DNA of 64,000 nt from contig BCIG01000004.1 of assembly GCA_001599915.1 (NCBI GenBank), positions 310,001 to 374,000 of the forward strand. Direction: 5' to 3'. The notes beneath the pieces were generated by a model. That model worked only from the letters and a program-made list of their open reading frames with translations, ran no database searches and had not been told where the DNA came from. Of the stretch, positions 47,801-59,197 are shown one piece after another. The translations under genes were made by a program, and so were the position numbers. This DNA comes from Symbiotaphrina buchneri. Taxonomy: Eukaryota; Ascomycota; Symbiotaphrinales; Symbiotaphrinaceae. Every line of letters starts with the position of its first letter. Position 1 is the stretch's first letter.

Positions 47801-50778
47801 CCGATATCGACCGCTTGAACGCCTCTCAGGGAGAGACCAGAGATCTGACTCCTGGTTCTGGCCAGATTGTTATCGCAGATGGAGCAAACGGAGAAAGCGC
47901 TGAAAATTTGCACAACCTTAAGCGGGAAGATATAGAGCACCTTGAAGTCCTCATTACTCAACTACGCATCAAGGTCGAGTCCCTAGAGTCTATCCCTCAA
48001 GCAGCTCCTGCAGAGCCTCAGGCTATGGATGGTATGGTCATGAAAGAGGATCTCATCGGCATTGAACAATGCCTGAAGAGCTTACAAGAGGCGGTAATCG
48101 ATATTGGTACCGCTGCAAGCAAGGCCGGCCTTAGCGAAAATGCTGCGAGTAAAGACGACACCGACGCTATCGAGACATTAGTAAGGAATATGAAAGCCAA
48201 TCTCGATGGCATGGCCTTCCCAGATCCTGAGATGACGGCGCGAAAGGAAGATCTTGATGCAGTGGAGACCTTGCTGAGAAACATAAAGGCAAGCGTAGAT
48301 GAACTTGCTGGACGAGAAGACAGTACCGAGTCGGCCTCTCTCGCCCGTGAGGATCTGCAGGTCCTTGAGTCGTTGATGAAGGACCTCAAAGACGGAGTGG
48401 ACGAATTGCGCGACATATCCGCACGTAATGAAGAAGACTTGGAAAAGATCACCAAGACTGATCTCGACGCTGTCGAGGCTGTATGTCTAGACACCAAATC
48501 AGCAGTCGAACAGATGATCCTACCAGATCCGGAAACGATGCCGACAAAGACTGACATTGCAGAGCTTTCCAGCTTGATCCAAGACTTCACAGGAAAAGTT
48601 GCGATCGAGAACGAGACTTCAGCCAAATCCCGCGAGCAAGGAATGGCTGAAACGCAGGAAGTCGCAGAAAAGCTTTCGAGTGTCCAAAATTTCCTTGAGG
48701 GATTGAAAGATGAGCTTAAAGCGAAGATCGAACAAAGTGATACCAGTGTCGATGCACTAGGAGTGATGCTGGGAAGCATTGATGGCATAATCAAATCTCA
48801 ACCCAACATCGCTGATGAGATCAAAGAAGTTGTACAGACCATTATACGGGAGTCTGAAAGGATCCACGGTGGTATTGAAGAGGTGAGATCAGATAATGAG
48901 ATGAAAGTGACCGAAGTCTTGGAAAAACAGGCCCACCTGGTTCAAAAGGTTGAGGACCGATTCGACGAGCTTATAACCAAATTCGACGCTGCTCAGCTCA
49001 GTGCGGAAGAACAAGTCAAAGCCGCGGAGAGGGCGGAGTCGCGAAAAGATGGGATACTCGCCGACACCAAAGCAGTTGCCGAAGACCTCCGGCTTCTTAT
49101 TGATACGTTAGGCACTACTGTCGCCGAAGCGAGTGACAAGATGGAAGCAGATTCAAAAACAATCTTCAATAGACTCAACGATACCTATAACAAGGTTGAC
49201 GAGATCCACCTTGACGGCAGAGCTGAGCATGAGCATACCAGAGAAGAGGTTTCCAAAGTTATATCAGCAATCGGTACCTTCCATGGGGAAATAGTTCAGC
49301 ACCATCCCAAGGTTCTCGCGTCCATTGAGGCGGTATTGGCTCTTGTGCGTGACCATTACAACCACTCACAAAGGCAAGAGGCGGAGCAGAAGGAAAGGGC
49401 CATGGACCGCCCTCCTACACCACCTCCTCAGCCTTTGCCTCTTATTGAGGATCTGCCCGGAAAATATGATGACATCAATACTAAGCTTGAGACATTAATG
49501 GAACGCGTCTCTGCTAGCAGCGACTCCATGACGAAGATTGATTTGTTGGATCAAATTCATCAGCAGGTCATAACGACAGCAGCAGAAGTGTCTAACTTTG
49601 TCAGCAGCCAGGCTAAACTCATTGCTGATGAGCGCGAAGACAAGGAAAGACAAGCCGAGGAAGCGGCTATAGCTTTGGAAAAGAGAATGGCACAAAAAGA
49701 GCTGGTCGAAGCGGAGACAGTAGCCTTGACTGAGGAAAAGCAAGCTCTTCAATTAGTGGTCGAAGCCATGAGAAAGGAGAAAGAACAACTCTACTCCGAG
49801 AATACACGATTGACCGCCGATGTCTCCTCTCTGGAAATGGCTCTAAGGATCCGGAAGGAAGAGCTGTCCGTAATGGAAGTACGGGCTGAAGCTCTAGAGA
49901 GGAAGATTTTGGAGGGTATCATGGATCACTCGCGGGCTTTATTAATATCTAAGAAGCCTACAGCCAAAGACATCAATTCTACTTTAAGCCTGAAGAGGGT
50001 GCCGAGCCATGCGTCAAGTGTGGCGAGTTCGAAGACGACCTCAACTGTCAAAGGATCAGTCAGCGTGGCGGGCACCGCTGTTAGTATGAATCTGAAACGA
50101 CGCCCGAACAGTAGGGTCAACTCCCCTGCAAATCCTGAAAGGCGTATCTTGAGTCTCAGTCAGATGGGCGGCAACACCTCTCCTCGGCCCGATTTGAGAA
50201 CGGACACAAATATCAAGGACTCGAGGGGCTTGAAGCGGAGTCATTCCGTGAAGACAGTCTCCTCTGCTGCTTACTCCAGGAAGAGCTCGTGGAATGGAAG
50301 AAGTGCAACCGAGAGATCAAGCATCTTGTCGGGCGGCAACAAGGAAAATCAGGAGCTCAGGGAATTGAGCGAAGAGGAAGAACCTGCAGATGATGCCAGC
50401 GACTACACCGAGACCACCGGCTATGAGGACGACGGCACCATCAGCAGGGCCGGCACCAGTGTGCTTGGATCTGTGGGCGGTGGGACCCTATCGAGCTGTC
50501 CGGACGATAGGCCCTATAGCCAGAGCGGCAGCGAGACTGACAGTCGGCTGAGCTATGGGACCACAGTGCAGACACCCTCTATGGTTGAGGATGGGACCGA
50601 ACAGTCGGTCGAAGGCGATGGAGACGGCGCCCTTGTCTTGGCAGGAAACGATCAGGAGAGGCATGGCGACCAGAGCAAGATGGTCTTGTTTGGGCAGCCG
50701 AGCGATAGTGGGATAGGAGCGGAGCCAGGGACCGCGAGTCTTCTAGGAGGCGGAACTGACTACTTTCTTGGCAAATAG
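44836..50778 (+). CDS. Giant repeat-rich coiled-coil protein, function unknown
   Basis: Two exons, 44836-44933 and 45051-50778, join as VPM-WDSSDPDRAPPPLPL to give 1941 residues. The N-terminus is Ser/Pro-rich. From about residue 580 to 955 at least twelve copies of a helical unit recur (pattern EEILDALKDGLExLRxDI; for example REDVLDAVKDGLSNF, TKEDVIDAIREGLSSF, DTEQVLDALKDGLESL). A second class of about seven units follows at ~990-1215 (pattern KEDLDAVETLLRNIKxSVDEL). Residues ~1250-1660 are acidic and helical, with a clear coiled coil near the end (EKRMAQKELVEAETVALTEE onward). The last ~280 residues are Ser/Gly-rich. Such proteins often act as scaffolds at the cortex, septum or cytoskeleton, but I do not recognise this one. 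The start ATG lies just after an AAAAA run. Confidence 0.85.
46697..47820 (+). repeat. Class A internal protein repeats (about 12 copies)
   Basis: Coding repeats of the pattern (K/R)EEILDALKDGLE, each about 25-40 residues apart. Invariant spacing of hydrophobic residues and the Asp-Gly or Glu-Gly step are visible across copies; the nucleotide sequences have diverged, so the array is old. Confidence 0.75.
47920..48600 (+). repeat. Class B internal protein repeats (about 7 copies)
   Basis: Units of the pattern KEDLDAVETLLRNIKASVDEL (for example REDLQVLESLMKDLKDGVDE, TKTDLDAVEAVCLDTKSAVE) follow class A. They keep the initial K-E/T-D-L step but have a longer helix, suggesting a common origin with class A. 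Confidence 0.65.
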
Positions 50779-51182
50779 TGATGTGACGTGACGAACCCGA
50801 AGACGAAGGCGCATTGCTGTTCTGTATCCGATTAGTTTTTGTTTTGAGTGAGCGTTCATCTTTTCCCTTCCTTGTCAGCGGTATGCGGGATATCCACTAC
50901 TTTCCGTTCCGGCACGCATGGTGTATTTTCAAAGCCTTCTGTTGCAGTTGGCATGTGCCGTCACGGCACGCTCGAGCACAGTTGGGCACAGTTAGTGTAA
51001 ACGAATTGAACGCATTGAATTATCACACCGGACCCTATTCAGAATTGAAGCAACCAACGAAGGACATTTCGAACAATAGGGTATCAAAGCGCAAGTGAGC
51101 CAAATTGGTGATACACCAGCCACTGCCATTCCCATCCCCGTCATAGGCCTGATCTAGACCACCTCATCAACCATTCTCATGT
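50779..51182. other. Intergenic between convergent genes
   Basis: About 400 bp of 3' flanks of the repeat protein and the stomatin-like gene. Nothing further is seen. Confidence 0.5.
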
Positions 51183-52364
51183 TTAAATATTTTGAATGAC
51201 CTGGGCATTGATGGCCCGTTGAAAGTCAGGGTCCGTGCCGCCGTAGTTCGGTGCGGCGTTGGAAGGGTCTTGAGAAGAGTCGGCCTGCGCCAGAGCCGTC
51301 GCGCTCGCTTGGCCTGGACCGGGCAAGAAGATGACCTTGCTATTGGCGCTCTTGGCCATGGCCTGCATAGCCTCGAGGTAGCGGATCTGCATGGCGGGAG
51401 CGCTGGACAAGATATCGGCAGCCTGGCGCATCAGTTTGGCCGACTCGACCTCGGCGCGCGCGGCGATGACCTTGCTCTCTCCGATCCGCTTGCTCTGGGC
51501 GGCCATGCTGAGCGACTCCTGCAGCTCGTTGCTGAAGACGACGTCCTTGATGAGCATGCTCTCGACCTGCACGCCCCAGCCGGCGGCCACGTCTTCGATG
51601 ATCTCCCCGATTGATTGCGCGATCTCCTCGCGGCGCTCGATCACGTCTTGCAGCACGCGTGCACCGACGACGTGCCGAAGCGTAGTCTGCGTGCGCTCAA
51701 CCAGCGCCTGCCGAACATTGCTGATGCCGAAGGCAGCCTTGTGGGGCGAGATGATGTGGTAGTAGATGACCGAGGTTAAGTGCATCGACACGTTGTCTTT
51801 GGTCATGCAGACTTGCTTGGGGACCTCTGTTTTAGGCACAGATCATTAGCGTCACCTTTACAAGCAAAGAGATGTAAGTACAGTACACACCGACGATCTG
51901 GATCTTGACATCAACCTGGACTAGACGCTCCGAGAGTGGATTGATCTTAACCAAGCCAGGGTCGACGGCTCTGTAAAAGCGGCCGAACTTCGTGACCAGC
52001 CCAACATTGCCCTGTGCGACGGGTTTGTAGGGATTCGGGCAGCAGACGCAGCACGGAATGGCCCCTAGGAAACCTACACAGCTCCCAAGCGTGTTGACTA
52101 ATCCATGGAATTAGTGGATGCGACGAGCAGTCGGAGGGGGAAGGGAGAGCGGCGCATACTCATTGAACCATACCAGCCGTGCGCGCCGGCATCATCGGTG
52201 GAGAGCACCTGCGCATACGAAGGCTGTAGGTCCTCGGTACGGGGAGGTTGAACAAGCACAAGGTTGCGATTGGCGCCGTTTGCTGCGTTGGCTGGGCGGA
52301 AACCGGTGGAGCCATTGATGCCTCCATGGGTGGATGAAGACTTCGAAGTGTCGCCTACGTCCAT
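51183..52364 (-). CDS. Stomatin-like SPFH-domain membrane protein
   Basis: Three exons, 52364-52160, 52097-51891 and 51826-51183; 351 residues. The N-terminus is disordered up to GWYGSM; the hydrophobic, Cys-rich hairpin INTLGSCVGFLGAIPCCVCC anchors it in the membrane and could be palmitoylated. The SPFH/Band-7 domain follows (QGNVGLVTKFGRFYRAVDPG, VDVKIQIVEVPKQVCMTKDN, VSMHLTSVIYYHI, GARVLQDVIERREEIAQSIG) and then the stomatin helix (SKRIGESKVIAARAEVESAK). Stomatins oligomerise on the inner face of membranes and organise lipid microdomains. Fungal members are linked to the plasma membrane or septal structures; the location here is inferred. The upstream frame contains only a GTG, so the ATG at 52364 is the start. 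Confidence 0.92.
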
Positions 52365-54772
52365 GATGTGAATGTCAAGTTGGAGTTCAGGATTTGCTTG
52401 TTTCCGAAAAAGTCCCTGAGTATTGGTACTTTGTGGAGGCACGTAGACAGCTGATGATGGATGGATGAAAGGAAGGAAGGGGGTGATGATAAGGGAGGTT
52501 TAAATAGACGGCAGCGAGGGGGCGCGGATAAATGATTTGATGACTGTGTGTCTGCGCCTTGTGCGATCAAGGGCAGTGAGAGTGAGAGGGAGAGCGAGAG
52601 TCTAAGGGTGGTGACATGCTGTGGGGGGGATGGCGGGTGAGCCGATGTGCTTGGCTGCTCCAGCCGCTAATACCGCTAACGCTGCTAAGCTTTCCGATCC
52701 CATCAGGTGTCACTCCTTGGCCTTCGCTTCTCCCCTTCCGGCAAAGACAAGGACGCCTAGCGAGGCAGTGCACCACAGATTGACCACTGACCACAGTGAT
52801 CACCTTAAGGTATGATTGACCAACCGTCGAGTCAGAAAGTAAGACAAGATTATGAAATACTGCGCATGAGTATTTGTATTATTTTGTTTGTTCATTCTTA
52901 CCGTTACCTTATTCTTGAACAACGGACCGAAGAGAAGATGAAATGGTGGACATGCAATCCCTCCCGGTGAAACTGAAAGGGAAAAATGAAACGAATGATG
53001 TGTTTGATTCGAAATATAGGTACGTTAAGCATGGGGTGAGATGGTGAGGTGGTGACTGGTTGATTGCCCCTTGGTCCAATGGCATATTGGGCGCACGTCG
53101 ATATCACTGCCCCCGTAGCCCGTGCTTGTCCCGCACCGAAGGGGCCCAGCACCGACCGACCGGCCGACAGACACAACACGAGCACTAAAGTCAAACTCCG
53201 CAATTTTGTACTGAGTGAATGACATCAACCATGTCCGAAGCCATACTACTAAAGGAGTCAAACTACATCCAGACTCCTCGTATAGAAGGAAGATCCGAGG
53301 CTATGGCACGAAGCACTCTTTGCTTTTCCCATTTACCGAGGGTCTGTGTACAAAAGTCCTGTGGTCGATGATGCTTGCTTACTGGTCGAGCTCGGCTCGA
53401 CATATCCGGCCGTTGCATTATTCGCTCTCTTGGTACGGAGCTACTGTGCACTGGTTACTTGTCCAAGCCACGCGTTCCGCCATCTTTTTCCCTTGTTACA
53501 ACTTGCCGTAGTGCCTTCCACACAAAGATGCATGTGCAGGAGCAGGGGCAAAGTGCAAGTGCGAGTGCAAAGGCGTAGACTCCCCGCTTGCCTTACACGA
53601 TGCCCACCGTTCGTACCGAGTAGAGCACTAGTAACCTTATGCATCACGTGCTGCTATTATATGCACCATACGAAGCTTGGTAGGAACCTTTCAATCCTCC
53701 GCATGCTCGGCATGCTAGGCATGACCGAAACGCCTCCCCGTACCATGGGCTGCGAACAGCCTCTGAGTGATGATCGACACTCGCTGCGATGGTGGCAATG
53801 CTGGCAACAACAAGAAGGCAGCATCAATGGCATGAAATCTACTCTTTCAGTGATGGTCTACGTATCTTAGGTACCTTAGGGAGCTTGTCCAGAATCACTT
53901 AAAATGTCTCAGATCGGTCAGCGTCATCATCATCCCATGTGCCCCTGTGTTTCCCCTATTGCGCCTATCCCTCGTCTCGTCGGGCCCTTTTGCACCTCTC
54001 GCGTGGAGCTAAGCCGCCTTCGAGAAGCCGCATGGCAACCAGCAGCGCACCACCCATGGAAACCATCCCAGGGCCTAGCGATCGTTGGCTGGTGCAGAGG
54101 TCGATGATCGCCCCCGTCATCGCTTGGCAATTGCTTCACGTGTATTGTATGTACGTGCAATACTAGCGCAAGGCTGAACCTATGTGGATTATGAAACTCC
54201 GAGGTCAAAGAAATCCTCGGGTCCAACCCGGCGGCCTGGGCGCCAAACCCAGCGGGAGGGCTGTGTTATTACAAGCCTGACCATGACATATTTCGTATAA
54301 ATTCACCTCGCAGATGGTTGTGGTCACCTTGCGCCCGATTACGGTAGATCTGGCTCCTGAGCCTCGATTTCTGAATGCCCTCTTTGTCCGCTGGCATAGT
54401 ACATCAGTGGCACAAGGATCATATCACGTTCAAGAGTTCCGCATGCAAACATGTTGTATATCCGGACTGAAGCGAACGATGCTCCATATCATATTCTATC
54501 CTCCAAAAGCGAAAAGCATGTACAGCCGCCAACCACTCCCTCGTCAACGGTCATTCGCAACACGATAAAGGGGTTCAAAAGAGACTAGATGCCATGTACG
54601 AACATCCAAAATCTCTGAAATGCAGACCAATCTTGCATTTCACAACCCATTCAAAATGTTCGATAGAAGAGAAGTGGCCATTTTACCATCGAGACCCGCA
54701 TCATGCACGAAGCCAGCAAGACCGGCATCTCCAGTTAAAAGTTCTCGAGAACACTCGGCGAGACCTTCACTC
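52365..54772. other. Gene-poor intergenic region
   Basis: About 2.4 kb between the stomatin start and the perilipin 3' end. Frames up to 174 residues occur but have no coding character or family resemblance. A degenerate CATGCTCGG/CATGCTAGG repeat lies near 53702 and an AGGTACCT palindrome near 53870. No RNA gene is recognised. Confidence 0.45.
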
Positions 54773-55451
54773 TCACTGCTTCAGCTTCTCATCAGCCAGC
54801 TGCTTTGCCTCCTCTTTCTTGACCTTCAACTTCCCGCTCAGCCATGCAAGCGTCTCCGACGTGATGATGAGACCAGAACTGATGAGGGCTTTGGTGCCGG
54901 CAATGGGGTTCACACCCTCGCCGCCGCACTTTTTATATTCGTTGCTGTAGGTGCCAAGAACGTAGTTACTGCTGTCCTGCGCCAGCTTGATCGGATAAGT
55001 AGCGTAGCTGAATGCGCTGTCCTTGATCTTGGCCGAATCCTCCTTCACGATGGGGAAGACTTCGTCAATTTTCCCCAGCCCTTGGTCGGCCAGAGCATCT
55101 GTCTTCTTCACTAGAGGCTCGACGACGCTGTAGGGACCTTGCAGATATGGCAGGACTGGTTTCGCAAATTTGTCGTAGCTCGCATCGGCAATATCGAGCG
55201 CCTGTTTTCCCAGATCGCCGGTGTAAGGGTTGGACTTCAGGGTGGAGATGGTATCGGACACGACAGGGTAGGACGTCAGATGCTGAATAGAGTCAGCAGA
55301 GGCATATCGGAGCGTTGCCGCCATTGTGTCCGGAGTGGGCGCAGGCCCACGCAGCAAGATGACATGGAACACTTACGGAAAGCGACTTGGAGTACGGCAC
55401 ATCGCCGTTGACTTGGATACTGCCCATGGTGCCAGTCTCGGCGTGTGGCAT
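54773..55451 (-). CDS. CAP20/perilipin-like lipid-droplet coat protein
   Basis: Two coding exons, 55451-55377 and 55282-54773, join as NGDVPYSKSLS-HLTSYPVVSD to give 194 residues. The sequence follows the fungal CAP20/MPL1 family: KSNPYTGDLGKQALDIADAS, KFAKPVLPYL, VVEPLVKKTDALADQGLGKI and the FPIVKED block. Family members coat lipid droplets and protect triacylglycerol; in plant pathogens they affect appressorium turgor and virulence. A further spliced intron in the 5' UTR (55469-55542) is likely. The internal Met at 55427 (MGSIQVN) is an alternative start. The last ~40 residues are a weak hydrophobic helix followed by a Lys-rich tail. Confidence 0.88.
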
Positions 55452-57339
55452 CAGTTGGCTGAGCCTGTCTGCGAGTCAGCCGGACACTTATCTAAAGCTG
55501 AGAGTGTCTTTGGAGAGCTGCAGAAAATTGGAGCCAACATACCTGAGATTGCTGGATAGAAGAGGCAGCAGCTGCGCAGGGGAGTTGCAGGAGCTTGAGC
55601 GTCGAAGACGAGGGAAAGTGGACGCACTGGTGTGGGGTGGGGAAGTGAGGATAAAATAATGGAAGGCGTGTGCGAGATGATTATTTTCTAAGGACAGGGC
55701 GAGATGGAGGTTGTTATCTTGTCCCGGGTTCCCTGCTTCGCCGGTGCCGTGTTTGCTCTCAGACTGCAAGCACCGGCAGAATTGGCATGTGAAAGGCTAA
55801 GGGAAGGTGGCTAACGCAATTACGTTATGTCCAGAGGCCCTCGAGCCACACTTGCAGCGATGCCCAGGCGCTGTTCCCTGATTTCACTTAGTTGTTCCGT
55901 CGCCCACAGCTTTCTCATCGCAACATGCTTCATCGTTATTGGCGGGAGGCAATGGGGAGTCGAGATAAGAGAGGCATTGACGCTGCCCTGATGCGATTGA
56001 TTGGCTTCGGGTCGATTGCGCAGAAGCTGTTGGGCGAGGGTGGAAATGCGGTCATATCCGTCCCGAATATCTCTACAGGGTACTTTGTATGAACACTTTT
56101 TCTTGTAAATGGAAAGTGCGAACAACCGGATCTACAGTACCTTGCTTTACACCGTAGAGGTCTGCCGCATACCTGAATCTCTGGTATTTTGGGCGTTTAA
56201 TCGCAATCACATGCAAACTGGTGGGCTCCCAAGCCACGTCACGCCATTCCGTGACAGGAAAGCACCTCAAGACCCGCACCTTCCGAAGTTTCAGTCCTGC
56301 ACCATCGGCCAATTACAAGAGCTTTTTCTCGATTTGCTTCGAAGACGTCTCACCATTTATTTTCTTGACGCAAAGATAAGGTTAGGGTGAGGTAAGATGT
56401 CCATCGCTCTGCTGGCCGGGGTCGATCTTCAGTGGGGCCGAGGCCGATAATAGATATGCCACCACTCCGGCACACTTCAATCTGATCAGAGTCAAGCATA
56501 TGTCTATATCATCATAATTGAATGAGGTGTCAGTCTCTGCGTAACTTACATAAGGTACCTCCTAATAGCCGCCTCCTCCTCCTCCTGCTGGTTGGGAAAA
56601 TAAGGTAACCAGCCAAGCCAGCACAGACCATCCTGCATACCCGGCACGGTTATAAAATGGCATTATGCATGTGATGCCGTCTCAACAACTCTGGAGTTGA
56701 CGAGGGCCGCGGCCGACCTCGGAGACAAAACCCTGCGCCGTCGAATGGGAAAGAAAATAGGGGCTGTCAGAACCATCGGCATCGGACCGTTCAATGCGGG
56801 GAAGAGGCCGGGAAGTATGGTCCCTACCGCTCGCATCTGACCGTGCTTAATCGGACTACGGTACGCTTGCAGGGATCGGTACCCATACACTGCTCCTGGG
56901 AGATCCGAAACTCAACAAGCCAAGGGGAAGCAGCGGCATGAAACCCGCTCCCGACGGGAAATCAATATATGCCGCATAACTACTTTTTCCAAAATACCCG
57001 CTGCCACCACGGCTCATGGACCGTGCAGTTACACTATGTACGATTGAGGAAGTTGCAGTGAAGGTATAGCAGTATCATTCTTGTTGGGAAGGTCAAGGCG
57101 CCGAACGTTGCAAGGGTAAGATAGGCACAGCAGAGGTAGGCCAGACATGATGATAACTGTTTCTTTGTTCCGTGATTCTCGTTGCAGTCATCCTGCTCCT
57201 GCACATCCACTGAAACGTCTAAGTAGTATAATGGGTATCTGATATGCTCTTGTGCTGTACCTCGTACGCCACCCAATGCAATTTAACACACATGCGCCCC
57301 ATGGACCTTTCAATGCACGAAATGGAAATAAGCCTGCCG
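55452..57339. other. Intergenic between perilipin-like gene and SOF1
   Basis: About 1.9 kb: the promoter side of the perilipin-like gene and the 3' side of SOF1. It holds a CCTCCTCCTCCTCC run near 56570 and an AAGGTACCT motif near 56550. No gene is recognised. Confidence 0.45.
55469..55542 (-). other. Probable 5' UTR intron of the perilipin-like gene
   Basis: A 74-bp segment begins GTATGT after CAATCTCAG and ends GCTGACTCGCAG, with a good branch site, shortly upstream of the start codon. Nothing upstream reads as coding in frame, so it would lie in the leader. Confidence 0.5.
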
Positions 57340-58788
57340 TCATTGTTCGGCTGCCAAGATCGTCTTCTCTCTTTCACTCTTCCTCTTCTGAAGGCCCTTC
57401 TTTGAATTCCGTTCATTTTCTATTCTCCTCTTGATAGCTTTCAACTCCTCCCCTTTAATCTCAGCGGCCTTCTTCACTTGCTTGGGGAGATGACGATGCC
57501 GTCGAATGCGACGGATCTCCGGCATGTGCTTGTAGCGCTCCTTCAAGGCCTCATCATACTCCAGTTTCTGTCGCTCGCGTGCTGATTTTACAGCCTCACG
57601 ATTGGAGGCATGTGCACGCCAAAGCCGGACATTGCCATCATCGGACCCTGAAAGGACATACCTCGAGTCAGGTGTGAACTTTGCGGAGAATACCCTATAC
57701 AGCCTGTCAGCTTCGTCATCCTCTCTATGGGAGGGCGTTTCCTACCTCTGCATGCGCTTGGTGTGGTATATGTCCCTCGAATGCCCCTCTCCTCTTTGCC
57801 ATAACCGAACAGTACGATCATAAGACGCACTTACTAGCTCCTCTCCGGTTGGACTAAACTCCACATCCATAACAGCAGCGACGTGATCCTTCAGTACATT
57901 CAAGGCCCGGTCAATCCTTCGCATATCAAAGACGTAGAGATTGTGATCCTCATTAGCTACGGCGAAATTGAAGGCCTCCATGGGATTCCACGACAGTGCA
58001 TTGGATGCCAACCCAAGCACTGCCCTCGAGATCGGAGAAGACGTGCGGAGATCATAAAGCACGATAGATCGGTCCGTAGCTGTAGATACCAGAATGGATG
58101 TCTCAGTCTGGTTGAATGAGACAGAAGTAATGGTGTCTACAGATGTAGGCCATTGCAGAGTTTGCACGGGTGTAGAAGACGGTCTGGATAGGTCATATAT
58201 CGACACCACGTTTGACGACGCTGCAAATGTGGGATGTGAGCGATGATATGATAGTCCAGTAAATGCTGTTGAGCCCAAGAAGGTCGCCGTAGGAGCAGAC
58301 CCGGAGGGGGTGTTGTAGGGATCGAAAAGTTTGATGGTCTTATCACTGGCACAGGATAGCAGCTTCTTCGTCTCCGTGAAGCACATGCCCTTGACAATAC
58401 CATCATGGGCTTGTGCATTCCAAATCTCTTCACGGCTTGTAAGGTCCCAGACCTTCACCACCCCATCACCGCTTCCACTGGCAAAGCGTTCCAGAGATCG
58501 AGGATCCTTGGCCATGGTGTACACTCCGTCCACATGGCCAGCGCCTAGCTGAGCAATGAACGGTTGGGCAAACATACGCTCCAACTTGGTTGCAGTGAGC
58601 GCACGCGTATACTCTCTCGCCCTTTCAAATGGATGCAGTGCAGGATCGAGATTGCGAGGCTGCTTGGACGCACTCGAGCCCGGCGCCTGCTGCGCCGAAG
58701 CAGACCTGGAGAGGGCTTTAATTTTCTATATAAGACGGTCGTATCAGTTATACTGCCACCAACTAACAGCGTACGTTGGACTCACCAT
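57340..58788 (-). CDS. sof1: SOF1/DCAF13 WD40 protein, U3 snoRNP-associated
   Basis: Three exons: 58788-58786 (the ATG alone), 58725-57746 and 57694-57340; 445 residues, matching yeast and fungal SOF1 length. The N-terminus reads MKIKALSRS and PRNLDPALHPFERAREYTRA. WD40 repeats follow (DGVVKVWDL, SDKTIKLFDP, TDRSIVLYDLR, NLYVFDMRRID, YDRTVRLWQRG, DDGNVRLWRAH), then the C-terminal SOF1 tail with RRIRRHRHLPKQVKKA and a Lys/Arg-rich end. It is an essential small-subunit processome factor for 18S rRNA maturation in the nucleolus. The start codon forms an exon by itself, immediately followed by GTGAGT. It shares a 409-bp divergent promoter with RPN6. Confidence 0.96.
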
Positions 58789-59197
58789 CCTTTCTCCAAT
58801 GTCTGAGGTGCTGAAAAAGTCAAGTAAGGCGCTGCAGGGCTTAAGAAATTCGGTTTCTCCAAACTCGCTAGAGCCAATGGCAGTTTGGGACGCTAAGGTA
58901 GTCCAAATCACGTGAGGACACCGATGTGCAAGCTTGCGAGCTTGGCGTAACTCCCGTAACAGCTTCCGCCTGAGCTTCGATTACTGCTAGTGACTACAGT
59001 GTAACCACCACCACTGCCAGTACAGGAGAGGAGACCGGTCATCCCAACTCCATCGTAATTCCCCTGATCTCCAAGGGCTGGTCACAGAGACGCCTGGTCC
59101 ATACGACGCAAATCTATTCTATTGCAATCTTCCTCTTGCCCTCCGTCCAACGGAATTCTTCCGTATCCTCTCAACACCGTCCCACGTGTTCTGCGCC
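58789..59197. promoter_or_regulatory. Divergent SOF1-RPN6 promoter with two CACGTG boxes
   Basis: A 409-bp region between two divergent ATGs. TCACGTGA lies at 58907-58914 and CACGTG at 59183-59188, the latter only 10 bp from the RPN6 start; a CCAAT box lies near 58873. E-box (CACGTG) elements bind bHLH factors. Coordinated control of ribosome biogenesis and proteasome genes is inference. Confidence 0.45.

Noticed and set aside
48018-48794. 258-residue minus-strand frame
   Set aside because: It lies antisense to the repeat protein; its Ser-rich composition mirrors the coding strand's biased codons.
51192-51762. Plus-strand frames of 123-140 residues
   Set aside because: They are antisense to the well-supported stomatin-like gene.
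53346-53870. 174-residue plus-strand frame
   Set aside because: Cys-rich, irregular sequence without conserved blocks; competing frames of similar length overlap it.
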